Part shown: positions 51,302 through 61,600 of the stretch, piece after piece
Numbering within the stretch: the first letter of the stretch is position 1
Layout of the letters: every line of letters begins with the position of its first letter
NCBI RefSeq assembly: GCF_900108185.1
Contig: NZ_FNVA01000006.1
Location: forward strand, 1 to 64,000
Length of the DNA stretch: 64,000 bases
DNA from: Bryocella elongata
GTDB lineage: Bacteria; Acidobacteriota; Terriglobia; Terriglobales; Acidobacteriaceae
Direction: 5' to 3'
Notes under the pieces: generated by a model
What the model saw: only the letters and a program-made list of their open reading frames with translations
What the model was told of the DNA's origin: nothing
The model's database searches: none
Made by a program: the position numbers and the translations under genes

Positions 51302-52575
51302 GATCGCATCTCCTCTCCGTTGAAGCACTGCGCAAGTCGCTCCTGGTTCAAAGGGAGGTTGTAATCATGCACGATGCGCCGACGAGCGGAGCGGCCGAGG
51401 AACTGCCGCAGGGTCGCGTCTCCTGCCAGCGTGGTCAGTGCATCGGTGAGCTCGCGGATGTTCGAAGGCGCAACGAGAATGCCATCGCGACCGGTGTGAA
51501 TGAGCTCCGGAATTCCTGCGATGGAGGTGCTGATGCATGGAATTCCCAGTGCCATGGCTTCCATCAGAGCGACTGGAATGCCTTCCGCGAAGCTGGCGAG
51601 GACGAAGATGTCGGCGTCGCGGACGCGTGCCAGCGTTTCGTCATGAGGTAGTGAGGAGGTGAAGAGAATCTTCTCGGTGAGTCCACGCTCGCGAACAAGT
51701 TCCGTCAGGCCGAGGCGCTCGGGGCCATCGCCGATGAGTGTCGCAGAGAATTCGATCCCGCGCTCTCGCAGCCCGTAGAGCGCCTCGATGAGGATGCGAT
51801 GTCCCTTGGCCGGAACGAGCCGCCCGGTGCAGACGATCTCGAGAGGCCGGTTATCGACGTTCTGAACAGCAAGCGAAGGAGTCAGCGCGGCGGGGTCCAC
51901 GCCGAGGCGAACCACATCCAGCTTGCCCCAATGTGCGGGAGGCAGCAGTTGCATCAGCTGGCTCCGGCAGAAGTCGCTGATGCAGATGATGTGGGTGGCC
52001 TGGGTGAGCTTTTCACTCAGATGCTCGGCTCCGGTGTTGAGAAGTTCCTCCGGGCCGTGGATCGTCAGCGAATAGGGAATGCGCCACGCGATGGAGGTGA
52101 GCATGCCCACCGCCGCCACCGGCCCGCCGAAGTGCACGTGGAGATGATTCAGCTTGCGGGAGCGCATCCATTGTCCCAGAAGCAGAGCCTCAGCCAGATA
52201 GAAAAGCCAGTAGCCTCGCTCGGTCAGCCTTAGTCGACGGATAGCGAAGACAGCGCGAAGACCGCGAAGCAGGGTGATAGGGTGCGCTGCAATCGCGCGT
52301 GCAAGGAGCACCAGAGCACCTAAGGTATTGCCATCCTTGAGGTAACGCGTGGCATTCGCCTCACGCAGTTCTTCGTCCGAGAGACGGCTTGAGGGTCGGT
52401 CCGGGAGATTGATCGATGCGGTCTCGATATGCAGGCCACGAGCACGAAGTCCCAGAACCTCTTTGAGGAGGAAGGTGTGGGAGACAGCCGGATAGCGGCT
52501 CAGCAGATAGGCGTAACGTGTCGTCGTCTTGCTGCGTGGGCTCGGCGCGGCCTTGCGGGGCGGGGCAAGCGGCAT
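51298..52575 (-). CDS. GT4 glycosyltransferase
   Basis: About 425 aa. GT-B fold: the N-terminal half has YLLSRYPAVSHTFLLKEVLGL, LNHLHVHFGGPVAAVGMLTS and YSLTIHGPEELL; the C-terminal half has VVRLGVDPAAL, IVCTGRLVPAKGHRILIEAL, LIGDGPERLGL and the nucleotide-sugar site FAEGIPVALMEAMALGIPCI (EGxP...E). This resembles colanic-acid/EPS GT4 enzymes (WcaL-like). ATG 52575 is preferred, since the conserved region starts soon after; ATG 52635 is possible. Stop and next start overlap (GTGA). Confidence 0.85.
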   Translation of the reverse strand: MPLAPPRKAAPSPRSKTTTRYAYLLSRYPAVSHTFLLKEVLGLRARGLHIETASINLPDRPSSRLSDEELREANATRYLKDGNTLGALVLLARAIAAHPITLLRGLRAVFAIRRLRLTERGYWLFYLAEALLLGQWMRSRKLNHLHVHFGGPVAAVGMLTSIAWRIPYSLTIHGPEELLNTGAEHLSEKLTQATHIICISDFCRSQLMQLLPPAHWGKLDVVRLGVDPAALTPSLAVQNVDNRPLEIVCTGRLVPAKGHRILIEALYGLRERGIEFSATLIGDGPERLGLTELVRERGLTEKILFTSSLPHDETLARVRDADIFVLASFAEGIPVALMEAMALGIPCISTSIAGIPELIHTGRDGILVAPSNIRELTDALTTLAGDATLRQFLGRSARRRIVHDYNLPLNQERLAQCFNGEEMRS

Positions 52576-52663
52576 GGTTTTGTGTTCTAGTGCCGGCACG
52601 TTATCAGCTTGCTCTCGCGATACCCCCAAAGCCATTCAACTTCGGGGCGTGGTGCTTCCACCA

Positions 52664-53881
52664 ATGGGCTACTGCGCTACCAGTTTTGACGAGGTAGGTT
52701 GGAATCGCCGCATTCCATCCCTACGGACCGATGCCTTGACGCTTGACGTAAAACCGAAGACCGAACTCCCCGCTACATCGAACAACTTCGATGCGTTGCG
52801 CCTGGGCCTCGCGGTGCTCGTCATCTACTCGCACAGCTACGCGCTGGGGTTGGGGTCCGAGGCCACAGAGCCGCTTTATCGACTTACGCGAGGACAGATG
52901 AGTCTGGGGGCGCTGGCCGTCGACCTCTTTTTTGTCCTGAGCGGCTACTTGATCACCGCGAGTGCCGAGAAGTCTTCGTCGGTGGGCTCCTATCTGAAGA
53001 AACGTGTCCGCCGCATCTACCCGGCGTTTATCGTGAATGCGATCCTCTCCGTGGTGATCGTAGTGCCGCTGGCTCATGCCGTGATCGCCTCACCCGCGTG
53101 GGGGAACTTCGCTCTGCAAACGTTGCGGCTTTGCGAGTTTGAATACTCGAGTGCCTTCAGTGCGAATCCATTTCCGGGGCCGATCAATGGCTCGCTGTGG
53201 TCCATCCAGTATGAGTTCTGGTGCTACCTGGGCGTCGCCGCTCTTGCTTCGTTCGGGCTCTTGCGCCGGAAGTGGCTCCTGCTTGCGAGCTTCGTCGCTT
53301 CGGTGGGAGTCAGTGTGTTGTGGCAGGTGAAAGGCATCGTGCTTGGCGGCAAATTTCTTGGTCAGCTGCTGGGGTCGCCACAGCTTTGGGCGCGAATGCT
53401 TCCGCTGTATCTCGCCGGCGTGGTCGCGTATCTCTTCCGTGACAGGATTCGCCTCAACGCCCGCGGCGCGGTGCTTGCGTTGATCGTGTTGATCGGCGCC
53501 AGCTTCGTATCCCTTGGCTGGACGCTTGTATTTCCTGCCGCGGGAACGTACCTGGCGCTGTATCTCGCCTTCGCTCCCTGGCTTCGCCTGCACGGGGCGG
53601 CCAGACTCGGAGACTTCTCCTACGGAACGTACCTCTACGCCTTTCCGATCGCACAGATCATCATGAGCCGTTTCGGACACGAAGTGCCACCGTGGCAGCT
53701 CTTCGTACTCGCGACGCCGTTGACTCTGTTGGCCGCGATTGCAAGCTGGTACGGGGTCGAGCGTTGGTTCGTTCCTCGCGCGCGGCGCAATGAGGCCGTG
53801 CGGTCGTCGGCTGGGGCTCAGGCTGTTGCGGTGACACGCTCTTCCGCGCGTGCGGTGCTTGAGGCAAGAGCCGACTCGTAA
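52664..53881 (+). CDS. Acyltransferase-3 (OafA/YrhL-like) membrane protein
   Basis: About 405 aa from ATG 52664; no Shine-Dalgarno decides the start. Ten or so membrane helices. Acyltransferase-3 signatures: NNFDALRLGLAVLVIYSHSYAL (R and the catalytic His), LGALAVDLFFVLSGYLITAS, RRIYPAFIVNAILS and SLWSIQYEFWCYLGVAAL. The family O-acylates extracytoplasmic glycans, including O-antigens and EPS. The last 64 bp overlap the end of the converging GT4 gene on the other strand. Confidence 0.85.
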   Translation: MGYCATSFDEVGWNRRIPSLRTDALTLDVKPKTELPATSNNFDALRLGLAVLVIYSHSYALGLGSEATEPLYRLTRGQMSLGALAVDLFFVLSGYLITASAEKSSSVGSYLKKRVRRIYPAFIVNAILSVVIVVPLAHAVIASPAWGNFALQTLRLCEFEYSSAFSANPFPGPINGSLWSIQYEFWCYLGVAALASFGLLRRKWLLLASFVASVGVSVLWQVKGIVLGGKFLGQLLGSPQLWARMLPLYLAGVVAYLFRDRIRLNARGAVLALIVLIGASFVSLGWTLVFPAAGTYLALYLAFAPWLRLHGAARLGDFSYGTYLYAFPIAQIIMSRFGHEVPPWQLFVLATPLTLLAAIASWYGVERWFVPRARRNEAVRSSAGAQAVAVTRSSARAVLEARADS

Positions 53882-55092
53882 ACCTTCAACATCGTGTCGA
53901 CTTTGCTCTCCCAGTTGAAGTGCTCTTCGACCCGGGCGCGTCCAGCAGCCCCCATTCGCTCACCCAGCGCTGGCTGCTCGACGAGCAGTTGCATAGCATC
54001 ACGAAAGCCATCGATCATCGCTTCGCGGCTCGAGGGCGAGACCAGGAAACCACAGCTTGCGTCGAGATAGTCGAGCGGACCGCCCCAAGCCGTTGCGATG
54101 ACGGGCTGCGCGCATGCCATCGCCTCGAGCACAACCGCCCCTCCACATTCGTACAGACTGGGCAGAAGGAGGCCGCGTGATTCCTGCAGGATCTGCGCGC
54201 AATCGCTCTGTGGCAACCACCCCAGGAAGCGAACGCGCTCCCCAAGGCCAAGGGTCTGCGCGAGGGCGCACCATGCGGCACGCATCGGACCGTCGCCGAT
54301 GACATCGAGCTCAACGTTATCGACCTGGCAGATCGCCTCGAGTGCAATGTCGAGCGCCTTCCAGTCTACGAGCCGTCCCATGAAGACAAAGCGCGCGGCC
54401 GCTGAGTGAGGCTCGATGGCTTGATGGACAGCAGGCACACCCCACTGCGCGAGATCGACTCCGTTCTCGGGTAGCAGGATCACTCGCGCATCGGAAGCAT
54501 CAGTCAATGCGAGCCGGGTTCGGTCATTGGCCACTAGTAGAGCCTGGGCTCTACGCTTACCTGGAATAAGCCTCTGCACGAGATCGCTCACAGCTCTGCC
54601 CAGGTCGATCACGGCGCGGCCCGGCAGCGACTCTCTTCCGCGAAACGCCGATGGATACTCCATGCCACCGTTCATTGGGCCGATGATCACGGGCGCCCCC
54701 ACGTCGTAGATCATGGAAGGGAACCGCGGCGCAACGGGAATTGGCTGATGAACGATGGTATTGGCATCGGTCAACGTACGCAGCAGGCCTCTCTGTGCGG
54801 CCTGCGTCAGCATCTGGTTCGCAAGTCCGACGGTGGCTTCCGCGACACGATGCGGAAGCCATCGCGAGCACCAGTGAAATAGCTTCTGCAGCGGGCGATC
54901 CGCGATGAAGTGCAAGCGATCCTGCTGTTCCGGAAAGAGCGATTCGAGCTCTTCCCGGCAGCGTTCGTGCACGATGAGCTGCACATCGATGCCGCGCTTC
55001 AGAAGGACGCGCAGATAGTGGTAGGGAAGAATGGCCTCGCCGCCCCATCGTGTGGAGGTGTTCTCCGCGACGAGGAGCACCCGTATCGCCAC
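53818..55092 (-). CDS. GT4 glycosyltransferase, last gene of the PKS-NRPS operon
   Basis: About 424 aa from GTG 55092, one base after the preceding stop. GT-B features: VLLVAENTSTRWGGEAILPY, IIGPMNGGMEYPSAFRGRES, RFVFMGRLVDWKALDIALEA, VIGDGPMRAAW, RVRFLGWLPQSD and the donor-site LYECGGAVVLEAMACAQPVI. No membrane helix or signal. Its position directly behind the NRPS and GT8-like genes suggests it could glycosylate the peptide/polyketide product, but it could equally belong to the EPS set. It overlaps the acyltransferase gene tail-to-tail by 64 bp. Confidence 0.85.
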   Translation of the reverse strand: MAIRVLLVAENTSTRWGGEAILPYHYLRVLLKRGIDVQLIVHERCREELESLFPEQQDRLHFIADRPLQKLFHWCSRWLPHRVAEATVGLANQMLTQAAQRGLLRTLTDANTIVHQPIPVAPRFPSMIYDVGAPVIIGPMNGGMEYPSAFRGRESLPGRAVIDLGRAVSDLVQRLIPGKRRAQALLVANDRTRLALTDASDARVILLPENGVDLAQWGVPAVHQAIEPHSAAARFVFMGRLVDWKALDIALEAICQVDNVELDVIGDGPMRAAWCALAQTLGLGERVRFLGWLPQSDCAQILQESRGLLLPSLYECGGAVVLEAMACAQPVIATAWGGPLDYLDASCGFLVSPSSREAMIDGFRDAMQLLVEQPALGERMGAAGRARVEEHFNWESKVDTMLKVYESALASSTARAEERVTATA

Positions 55093-55093
55093 G

Positions 55094-56095
55094 TCAGGCC
55101 CGCCCCGCGTGAAAGAGTCGATAGTAGCCAAGTCCCGCAAGCATACGCTTGGCGGTTTGCTCGGCTTCATAACGCTCACGCGAGAGCTCAACGAAGGGCA
55201 GTCTGTTTCCGTCGCCGAGGCACATAGCGCCCTGTTTGACGATGCCCAGTTCTTCCGCAGTCACAACCCAGGACTTGGCTTCTCCACCCGCGTGGAAACA
55301 CTTGATGGTGCTCCAGGGCTCAGTGCGCAAGAGCGTCGCGCCCTGCACTCCGAGCTTGCGAGCTACGCGCTTGAGCTGCGTGCGATGCCAGCACAGCCAG
55401 TGTGCGGGATCGAGGTAAGAACCGCCGAGCTTCATCGCGATTGCAGACCACACGATGGCTTCGACGTGCATCATGCGTGGCAGCTGGGCGCCTCCCAGGC
55501 GTCCCAGCACCCAGTCGAGCCATTCAAGGGTGCCGTCGTCGCCGGGAGCACTCCACTGCGCGACTCCGATGTCTACATGTCGAGCGAGGCGGATGCTGTT
55601 GTCGAGCGCGCGGCGAACGACCTCCTGCGGCAACAGGCAATTCGGCTGTTGCCACATAAGCCGTAGCTCGGTCGCAGGTGTCTGCTCGAAGCGAAAGCGG
55701 TTTGGGAAGAACGTGTCAGGATCGAGGACGACGATCTCCTCTCCCGGTGCGCTCATCAGCAGGGGATCGGTAATCTTTCGCCAGCAACCATGGCCCGCTC
55801 GGAAGGCGCGAAGATTGGACCAGCGGCCAAACTGCGAAGCTTCGGCATCCGCGAGGCCGGCTTCGCTGGTGATGCTATAAGCTGCAGCCTGTGGCAACAG
55901 ATCCGCAAGGGCATCGGCAAGTCTGGATTTGTCCTCTGCGCTATCGGTGATGAGATTCAGCGCAATGGGCTCGTCCGCGTGCCGCAGCAGGCTCGCGATG
56001 CCGCTCCTGGCGTAGGAGAGGGAACGCGGTGAAAGCAGAAGGAACACGCGCCGCGGTTGCTTGATCGGCAGGGGTGCGGGAGTGGGAAGACTCAT
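55094..56095 (-). CDS. GT8-like/unassigned glycosyltransferase-type protein
   Basis: 333 aa. The only strong catalytic-type motif is VVLDPDTFFPNRFRF, a DxD-containing segment as in GT-A enzymes, after RVFLLLSPRSLSYARSGIAS and the nucleotide-fold-like PIALNLITDSAEDKSRL. Later parts (MMHVEAIVWSAIAMKLGG, IKCFHAGG) fit a small-molecule glycosyltransferase of the GT8 kind, but I cannot place it firmly in a family. The start overlaps the upstream NRPS stop (ATGA), and the next gene starts 1 bp after its stop, so all are translated together. It is soluble, with no signal peptide. Confidence 0.6.
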   Translation of the reverse strand: MSLPTPAPLPIKQPRRVFLLLSPRSLSYARSGIASLLRHADEPIALNLITDSAEDKSRLADALADLLPQAAAYSITSEAGLADAEASQFGRWSNLRAFRAGHGCWRKITDPLLMSAPGEEIVVLDPDTFFPNRFRFEQTPATELRLMWQQPNCLLPQEVVRRALDNSIRLARHVDIGVAQWSAPGDDGTLEWLDWVLGRLGGAQLPRMMHVEAIVWSAIAMKLGGSYLDPAHWLCWHRTQLKRVARKLGVQGATLLRTEPWSTIKCFHAGGEAKSWVVTAEELGIVKQGAMCLGDGNRLPFVELSRERYEAEQTAKRMLAGLGYYRLFHAGRA

Positions 56096-58635
56096 CGCAA
56101 GGCCTCATTCAGATAGGCTGCGAGGGCATCGATGCCGGGTTCAAGGAAGAGGCGTTCGTGGTTGCCGTCCACTTCGCGTATCTCGATTCCGCCGCGGATG
56201 ACGTCCTTCCAGCCGAGCTCGAGCGCAGCATTGGGGAAGTCCTGGTCTCGCGCCCGGAAGAGCATGAGAGCACCCTCATAGGGTTTGGGCACATACCGGT
56301 TGATCGCGACGAGGTTGATCTCGTTCGCGTCTTTGAACCAAGCAGGCAGAGTGCGGAACCCCAGCGTGGCCGCTGCTGCCGCTGCGTAACGGATCGCGCG
56401 CGTATGCAACTTGCTGGCGATGTAACTGCGGCGCGCTTCGACGCTGAGCGTCTCAGTGTTTCCGCGCAGACGATCGACGCGCTGATGCGCCTTCTCCTGC
56501 GTTGAGAAGCCGCTACGCTGTTCTTCATCGAACTTGCGCGTGCGCGAGTCGAGCATCCCGAGCATCGCGACCTGCTGCCCCGCAGCGCGCAGCTGCCGCG
56601 CCATCTCCAGCGCCAATGTCCCCCCGAAGGAGTAGCCAAGCAGATGATAAGGGCCAGAGGGTTGCAGCGCTCGCATCTCTGCGATGTAGAACTGTGCGAG
56701 GTCCTGCATCCTCAACAGGGCGGGCTTTCCTGGAAGCAATGCTTGTGCCTGAATTCCGTACACAGGCCGGTCCACGCCAATGCGACGCGCGAGGCCATAG
56801 AAGCTGATGACGTTTCCACCGACGCCGTGCACGATGAACAGCGGCTCGCGAGTACCCTCGGGCTTGAGCGCGACCAGCGAGGACTCGCTGCGTGCGGACA
56901 CCCGCCGGCGAATGAGGCCGGCAACGGCAGCGATGGTCGGCGCGCCCACAAGCCCGGCAAGGCCGATCTCCATCGAGAAAGTGCGGTTCATGCGGGTGAC
57001 CAGGCGCAGAGCAGCGAGTGACCCCGCGCCGAGCGAAAAGAAGCTTGACTCCACACCGATGCGCTCAATGCCAAGCGTCGTCTGCCAGATCTCCGCGAGT
57101 TGCCGTTCCAGAACATCGCGCGGCGCAATGTAGCGCTGATGATCGACTGTCGATTCCTGCATCGCGATACGTTGCACGGCCGGTGCGTGGGTCGAACTTC
57201 CGCGGCCAACAACCGCGCGGGCTTCGTCGCTCACGACGGGGAGTTGGTCTACTGCCGTCGTGGGATCTTCCAGGCCTGACTGCATGAGCTCGACAAAGAG
57301 TCGAAGATAACCGCGCACGGTATCCATGCGATGCAGCTGTGGGTTGAACTCCAGCTGTAGCCTAGGGCCTTCCTCCTCGCGGTCGACCACGGCAAACATC
57401 ATGTCGAAGACGGCGCCGGGGCTTTCGGACCGCAGTGGGGTGATGTGGATGCTTCCCTCTGCCGTAGCAATGCGGCGCGCGACCATGAACGACTTCTGAT
57501 ACAGAAAGAAGATCGGGATCTCGAGCGAATTGTCGCCGCGGAAGTAGGGATCATGTACCAGGTCTTCAAAGGGCAGCGCCTGATGCTCCACCGCGGCGAG
57601 TGTCCACGTATTTACCGCGTCGAGCAGCTCGCGGAAGCTCATGTCCTCACGCACGAAGGCACGCAGGACCTGGATATTCATAAAAAGCCCGATGAGCTCC
57701 TCAGTCTCTTCGCTTCGATTGGCGCAGGGAGATCCAATTGTGAGGTCACGACGCCCGGTCGCCCGCGAGAGCATCGCGGAGAAGACCGTGAAGAGCAACA
57801 CGTTGAATGTGACGCCTTCTCTGGCGCAGTAGGCTAACGCCCGCTGTGTGAGGTCGGAGGGTAACAGCAGCGTCTGGATATCGCCCGTGGCGTTCTTCTT
57901 GTGTTCGGGCAGGTGCTCGGGCGCATCCGCATCGGTCGGGAGCGCGATGGGGGCGGCGTCGCGGCCCAATGTGTTGCGCCAGAAGTCGAGTGAGCGCTCG
58001 TGCTCCTCGCTGTTGCACCAGTCTTCATGCCAGACGGCATAGTCAGCAAATTGGATGGGAAGCTCGGGAAGTTGCGGCGCGACGCCACGCACCCCAGCCT
58101 CGTAGAACTCGAGCATGTCGCGCATCAGTATGCCGTTAGAGATGCCGTCGCAGATGATGTGGTGCATCGTGACGAGCAGCAGATGATGCGATTCGTTCAA
58201 TCGGATCAGGCGAAGCGCGAGTAGCGGACCGCGCGCGAGATCGAAGCGGAAGGCTGCATGGTCGCGTGTGATGCGGTCGCTGGACTGGCGTCGTTCCTCT
58301 CCCAGGCAACCGCTGACGTCATCAAGCAGAATCGGGACAGGCATGTGCGGATGGATCAACTGCATCAGCTGTCCATCCCGCAGCAGGAAGGTGGTGCGTA
58401 GCGATTCGTGGCGCTCGACGCAGGCGGCGAATGCCCGCGTGAGGACAGCAACATCCAGTGCGCCATCGCACTGCCACATCAAAGGCATGTTCAGCGCAGG
58501 GTTGCCGGAATTCAATTGATCCAGCGACCAAAAGCGGACTTGTCCCCGCGTCGCAGGCATGGCGTACAAATCCGCGGAGGCAGCAACCTGCGCCGTCTGG
58601 AGTTCATTCACGAGTTCGTCGAGTTCCAGTGCCAC
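56092..58635 (-). CDS. NRPS termination protein: condensation-PCP-thioesterase, no adenylation domain
   Basis: 847 aa. Condensation domain at about residues 25-460 (MPATRGQVRFWSLDQL, the active-site HHIICDG starting at H158, SHLLLVTMHH-type context and FEDLVHDPYF). Carrier domain with the attachment Ser539 in SFFSLGAGSLAALRL (GAGSL where GGDSL/GGHSL is usual). Type-I thioesterase from about 590 (PLFIVHGVGGNVISFYGLAR) with nucleophile Ser669 in GYSFGGTLALEMA and His826 in DGNHERLF. There is no adenylation domain between C and PCP, so the last carrier must be loaded by another protein, or the domain only passes the chain to the thioesterase. The gene starts 6 bp after the hybrid PKS-NRPS stop and overlaps the GT8-like gene by 4 bp. 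Confidence 0.88.
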   Translation of the reverse strand: MALELDELVNELQTAQVAASADLYAMPATRGQVRFWSLDQLNSGNPALNMPLMWQCDGALDVAVLTRAFAACVERHESLRTTFLLRDGQLMQLIHPHMPVPILLDDVSGCLGEERRQSSDRITRDHAAFRFDLARGPLLALRLIRLNESHHLLLVTMHHIICDGISNGILMRDMLEFYEAGVRGVAPQLPELPIQFADYAVWHEDWCNSEEHERSLDFWRNTLGRDAAPIALPTDADAPEHLPEHKKNATGDIQTLLLPSDLTQRALAYCAREGVTFNVLLFTVFSAMLSRATGRRDLTIGSPCANRSEETEELIGLFMNIQVLRAFVREDMSFRELLDAVNTWTLAAVEHQALPFEDLVHDPYFRGDNSLEIPIFFLYQKSFMVARRIATAEGSIHITPLRSESPGAVFDMMFAVVDREEEGPRLQLEFNPQLHRMDTVRGYLRLFVELMQSGLEDPTTAVDQLPVVSDEARAVVGRGSSTHAPAVQRIAMQESTVDHQRYIAPRDVLERQLAEIWQTTLGIERIGVESSFFSLGAGSLAALRLVTRMNRTFSMEIGLAGLVGAPTIAAVAGLIRRRVSARSESSLVALKPEGTREPLFIVHGVGGNVISFYGLARRIGVDRPVYGIQAQALLPGKPALLRMQDLAQFYIAEMRALQPSGPYHLLGYSFGGTLALEMARQLRAAGQQVAMLGMLDSRTRKFDEEQRSGFSTQEKAHQRVDRLRGNTETLSVEARRSYIASKLHTRAIRYAAAAAATLGFRTLPAWFKDANEINLVAINRYVPKPYEGALMLFRARDQDFPNAALELGWKDVIRGGIEIREVDGNHERLFLEPGIDALAAYLNEALR

Positions 58636-58641
58636 TTGTCC

Positions 58642-61600
58642 CTACCTGGTTACCTTGAACCGCTCGCGCGGCACGGCTGAGATCCGCGCCGGCCCACGAG
58701 GCTTTGCTTCTAACTCCGCCTTTGGCAATGCATGGCATACCGCAGCTACGGTTCGATGCTCAAAGATCTGTGAGGCTTTAACGAGAAGACCTTCGCGCTG
58801 CGCGCGCGCTGCGATGCGGAAGATCGCCAGCGAGTCAGCTCCCATCTCAAAGATGCTCTCCTCCACGCTGACGGCCTTGAGCTTCAGGACATCAGCCCAA
58901 ATGGCAGCGAGTTGAGTCTGCTCAGCCGTGGAAGGTGGAACAAAGTCACGCTTGGGTGCCTGCCCCGCAGTGCCGTCGACCATCCTCAGCAGGGCCTTGC
59001 GATCGACCTTGGTGTTCGGCAGGCGGGGGAACTCGGGTAACACCAACACGGTTGGAGGCACCATATACGATGGCAGCTCGCGTTCTGCTGTGCGTCGCAC
59101 TCTCTCACTCAGCTGCGGATCCACATGCTGCTGTCCGGCATCGAGGAACGCAACCAGTCGCGTGCTGTCGGTCCCAGGTTCCGTGCGGGCGAGGACAATC
59201 GCCTCGCGGACTGCATCATCTGTAGCGAGCACAGCTTCGATCTCTCCAAGTTCGATGCGGTATCCGCGAATCTTTACCTGGAAATCTGTTCGACCGAGCA
59301 GTTCTATGGCTCCATCGGCATGCCGTCGTGCAAGGTCGCCGGTGCGATAGATCCGCGCATTGACCGACGGTGCGATCACAAAACGCTCAGCCGTTAACTC
59401 CTCCCGATGCCAGTAGCCCACCGCGAGCCCATCGCCACCGATGCAAAGCTCCCCGGTGACGCCAATCGGGCATAAGCGAAGTTGATCGTCGAGGACGTGG
59501 AATTGCGTGTTTGCAATGGGGGTGCCGAGGCGCAGAGGGCCATCACCGGCTGCGACGCGGGTCGCGGAAGACCAGATGGTGGTCTCGGTCGGACCGTAAA
59601 CGTTCCATACACTCGCAGACCTTGCAATCAGCTGGTTCGCGAGGTCGCGCGGCAGAGCTTCGCCTCCGCAAAGAGCCTTCAGCGGGGTCGCTGTATCCCA
59701 TCCGGCATCGATCAGGATGCGCCACAGCCCAGGGGTAGCCTGCAGCACGGTTGCGTCGCTGCGTTTCGCGAGATCCAGCAACAGGCCGCCGTTGCTCACC
59801 TGCTCATCGGTTGCAATGACAAGCTTCGCCCCCGTCAGCATGGGGAGGAACATCTCGAGTGCTGCGATGTCGAAGGCCAGCGTCGTGACGCCGATGAGCA
59901 CGTCATCGCTGGAGAGCCCGGGCTCGCGCTGCATCGAGTGCAGCAGATTCATCAAGGCGCCATGCGGGATCGCAACACCCTTGGGCTTTCCGGTCGACCC
60001 TGATGTGTAGATAACGTACGCGACGTCGCTGGACTTGATAGCCGCCGGGAGTGGATCGCTGACGCGAGGCTGGGGCCCGGTGATGTTGAGCATCTTCGCA
60101 TTCGAAATGATGCTTGGATCGCGTCCGGTGAGGAGAAGCTTGAGGCCTGCATCGTCCACGATTCCACGCAGGCGATCCTGGGGATGCTTCGGGTCGAGCG
60201 GCACGTAGGCTCCGCCTGCCTTCATGACAGCCAGGAGCGCCCCAGCCATTTCGACGGAGCGTTCAATGCAGATGCCGACGAGTTCGCCTGGCTTCAGGCC
60301 TTCGTGTACGAGACGATGGGCGAGCAGAGTCGCATACTCATCGAGCTCCACGTAGGTCCACTTGCGGCCATTGCATTCGAGCGCCACCTTCGTTGCAGTG
60401 AGAGCCGCATGCCTGGTGACGATGGACGGCAGATCTGTGAATCGCCCAAAGTCGACGGCGGTCTGGTTCCACGTATTGCGCAGATACGACTGCTCGCTTT
60501 CCGTCAGTATCGCTAACTCAGCTGCGGTCGCGTCAGGCTGCTGCATCATGCTTTCGAGCAGCTGCTCCCAGTGGCCCATCCACCGCTCGATGGTCGATTC
60601 AAGAAAGAGCGTGTTGTTGTAATCACAAGCGAAGTGCAGCCCGTCAGATTGTTCAATGACGTTGAGAAACAAATCGCTGTTCACGAACTGCTTCGGCTGG
60701 CTGTTGATCTCAGCAGTGAGCCCGTCAAAGTTTGCGGCGTCCCCAACACGTTCGAGATTGAACTGTACTTCGATCAGCGGCAGTCGTCCCGGTTCGCGCT
60801 CCAGCTTGAGTCGGCGCAACAGGCTGCCGTAGGTGAACTCCTGGTGCTCCTGTGCATCGAGCAGCACCGTCCGAGCCGCCTTCATGTGCGAGAGCACGCT
60901 TTCCGCGGGCTCGAGCTCGCTGAGCAGCGGCAGATAGTTGACGCAGTGTCCGACAAGACTTTCGCCCTCGAGCAGAGCCTGGGCGGCCGTCGATATTCCC
61001 ACGACCAGCTCCTGCTGGCCGCTGAGTCGATGCAGCAGCAGCTCGAAGCCCGCGAGCAGCGTTACATATAGGCTGCAGCCATTTCGGGCACTGAACTTCT
61101 TGAGCCGGGCATAGCGGTCCGCATCAATGTGTCCGTTGTATGTCGCGCCGGAGTAAGTCTTCACCAGGGGGCGGACGCGATCGGTGGGCAGATCGAGTCG
61201 AGGTGAACGACCTTCGAACTTGTTCACCCAATAACGTTCGTTCGCTTCAAACTCGCCACGGGCTTCCCGTTCACGCTGGGCCGCGGCATACCGGCTGAAT
61301 GATAACAACGGAGCGAGTGCGCGAAGGCCTCCCGAGCCATTTGTGTATACAGCGGCGATCTCCTCAAGCAGCAGATTGGCAGACCAGCCATCCAGCACGA
61401 TATGGTGCCCTGTAAGTACAAGGGCTACGCTCTGAGCGCTGAGCCTGAACGCCATGATGCGGAGTAGCGGGCCCGAGTGAAGATCAAACGGGCTGCGTGA
61501 ATCTTCCTCGCTATACGCACGAAGAGCCTGCTCCTGGGCATCGCGCCCCAGTGCCGTGAGGTCAGACCAATCGACTGGACCCTCATAGGCTGGCGCGATG

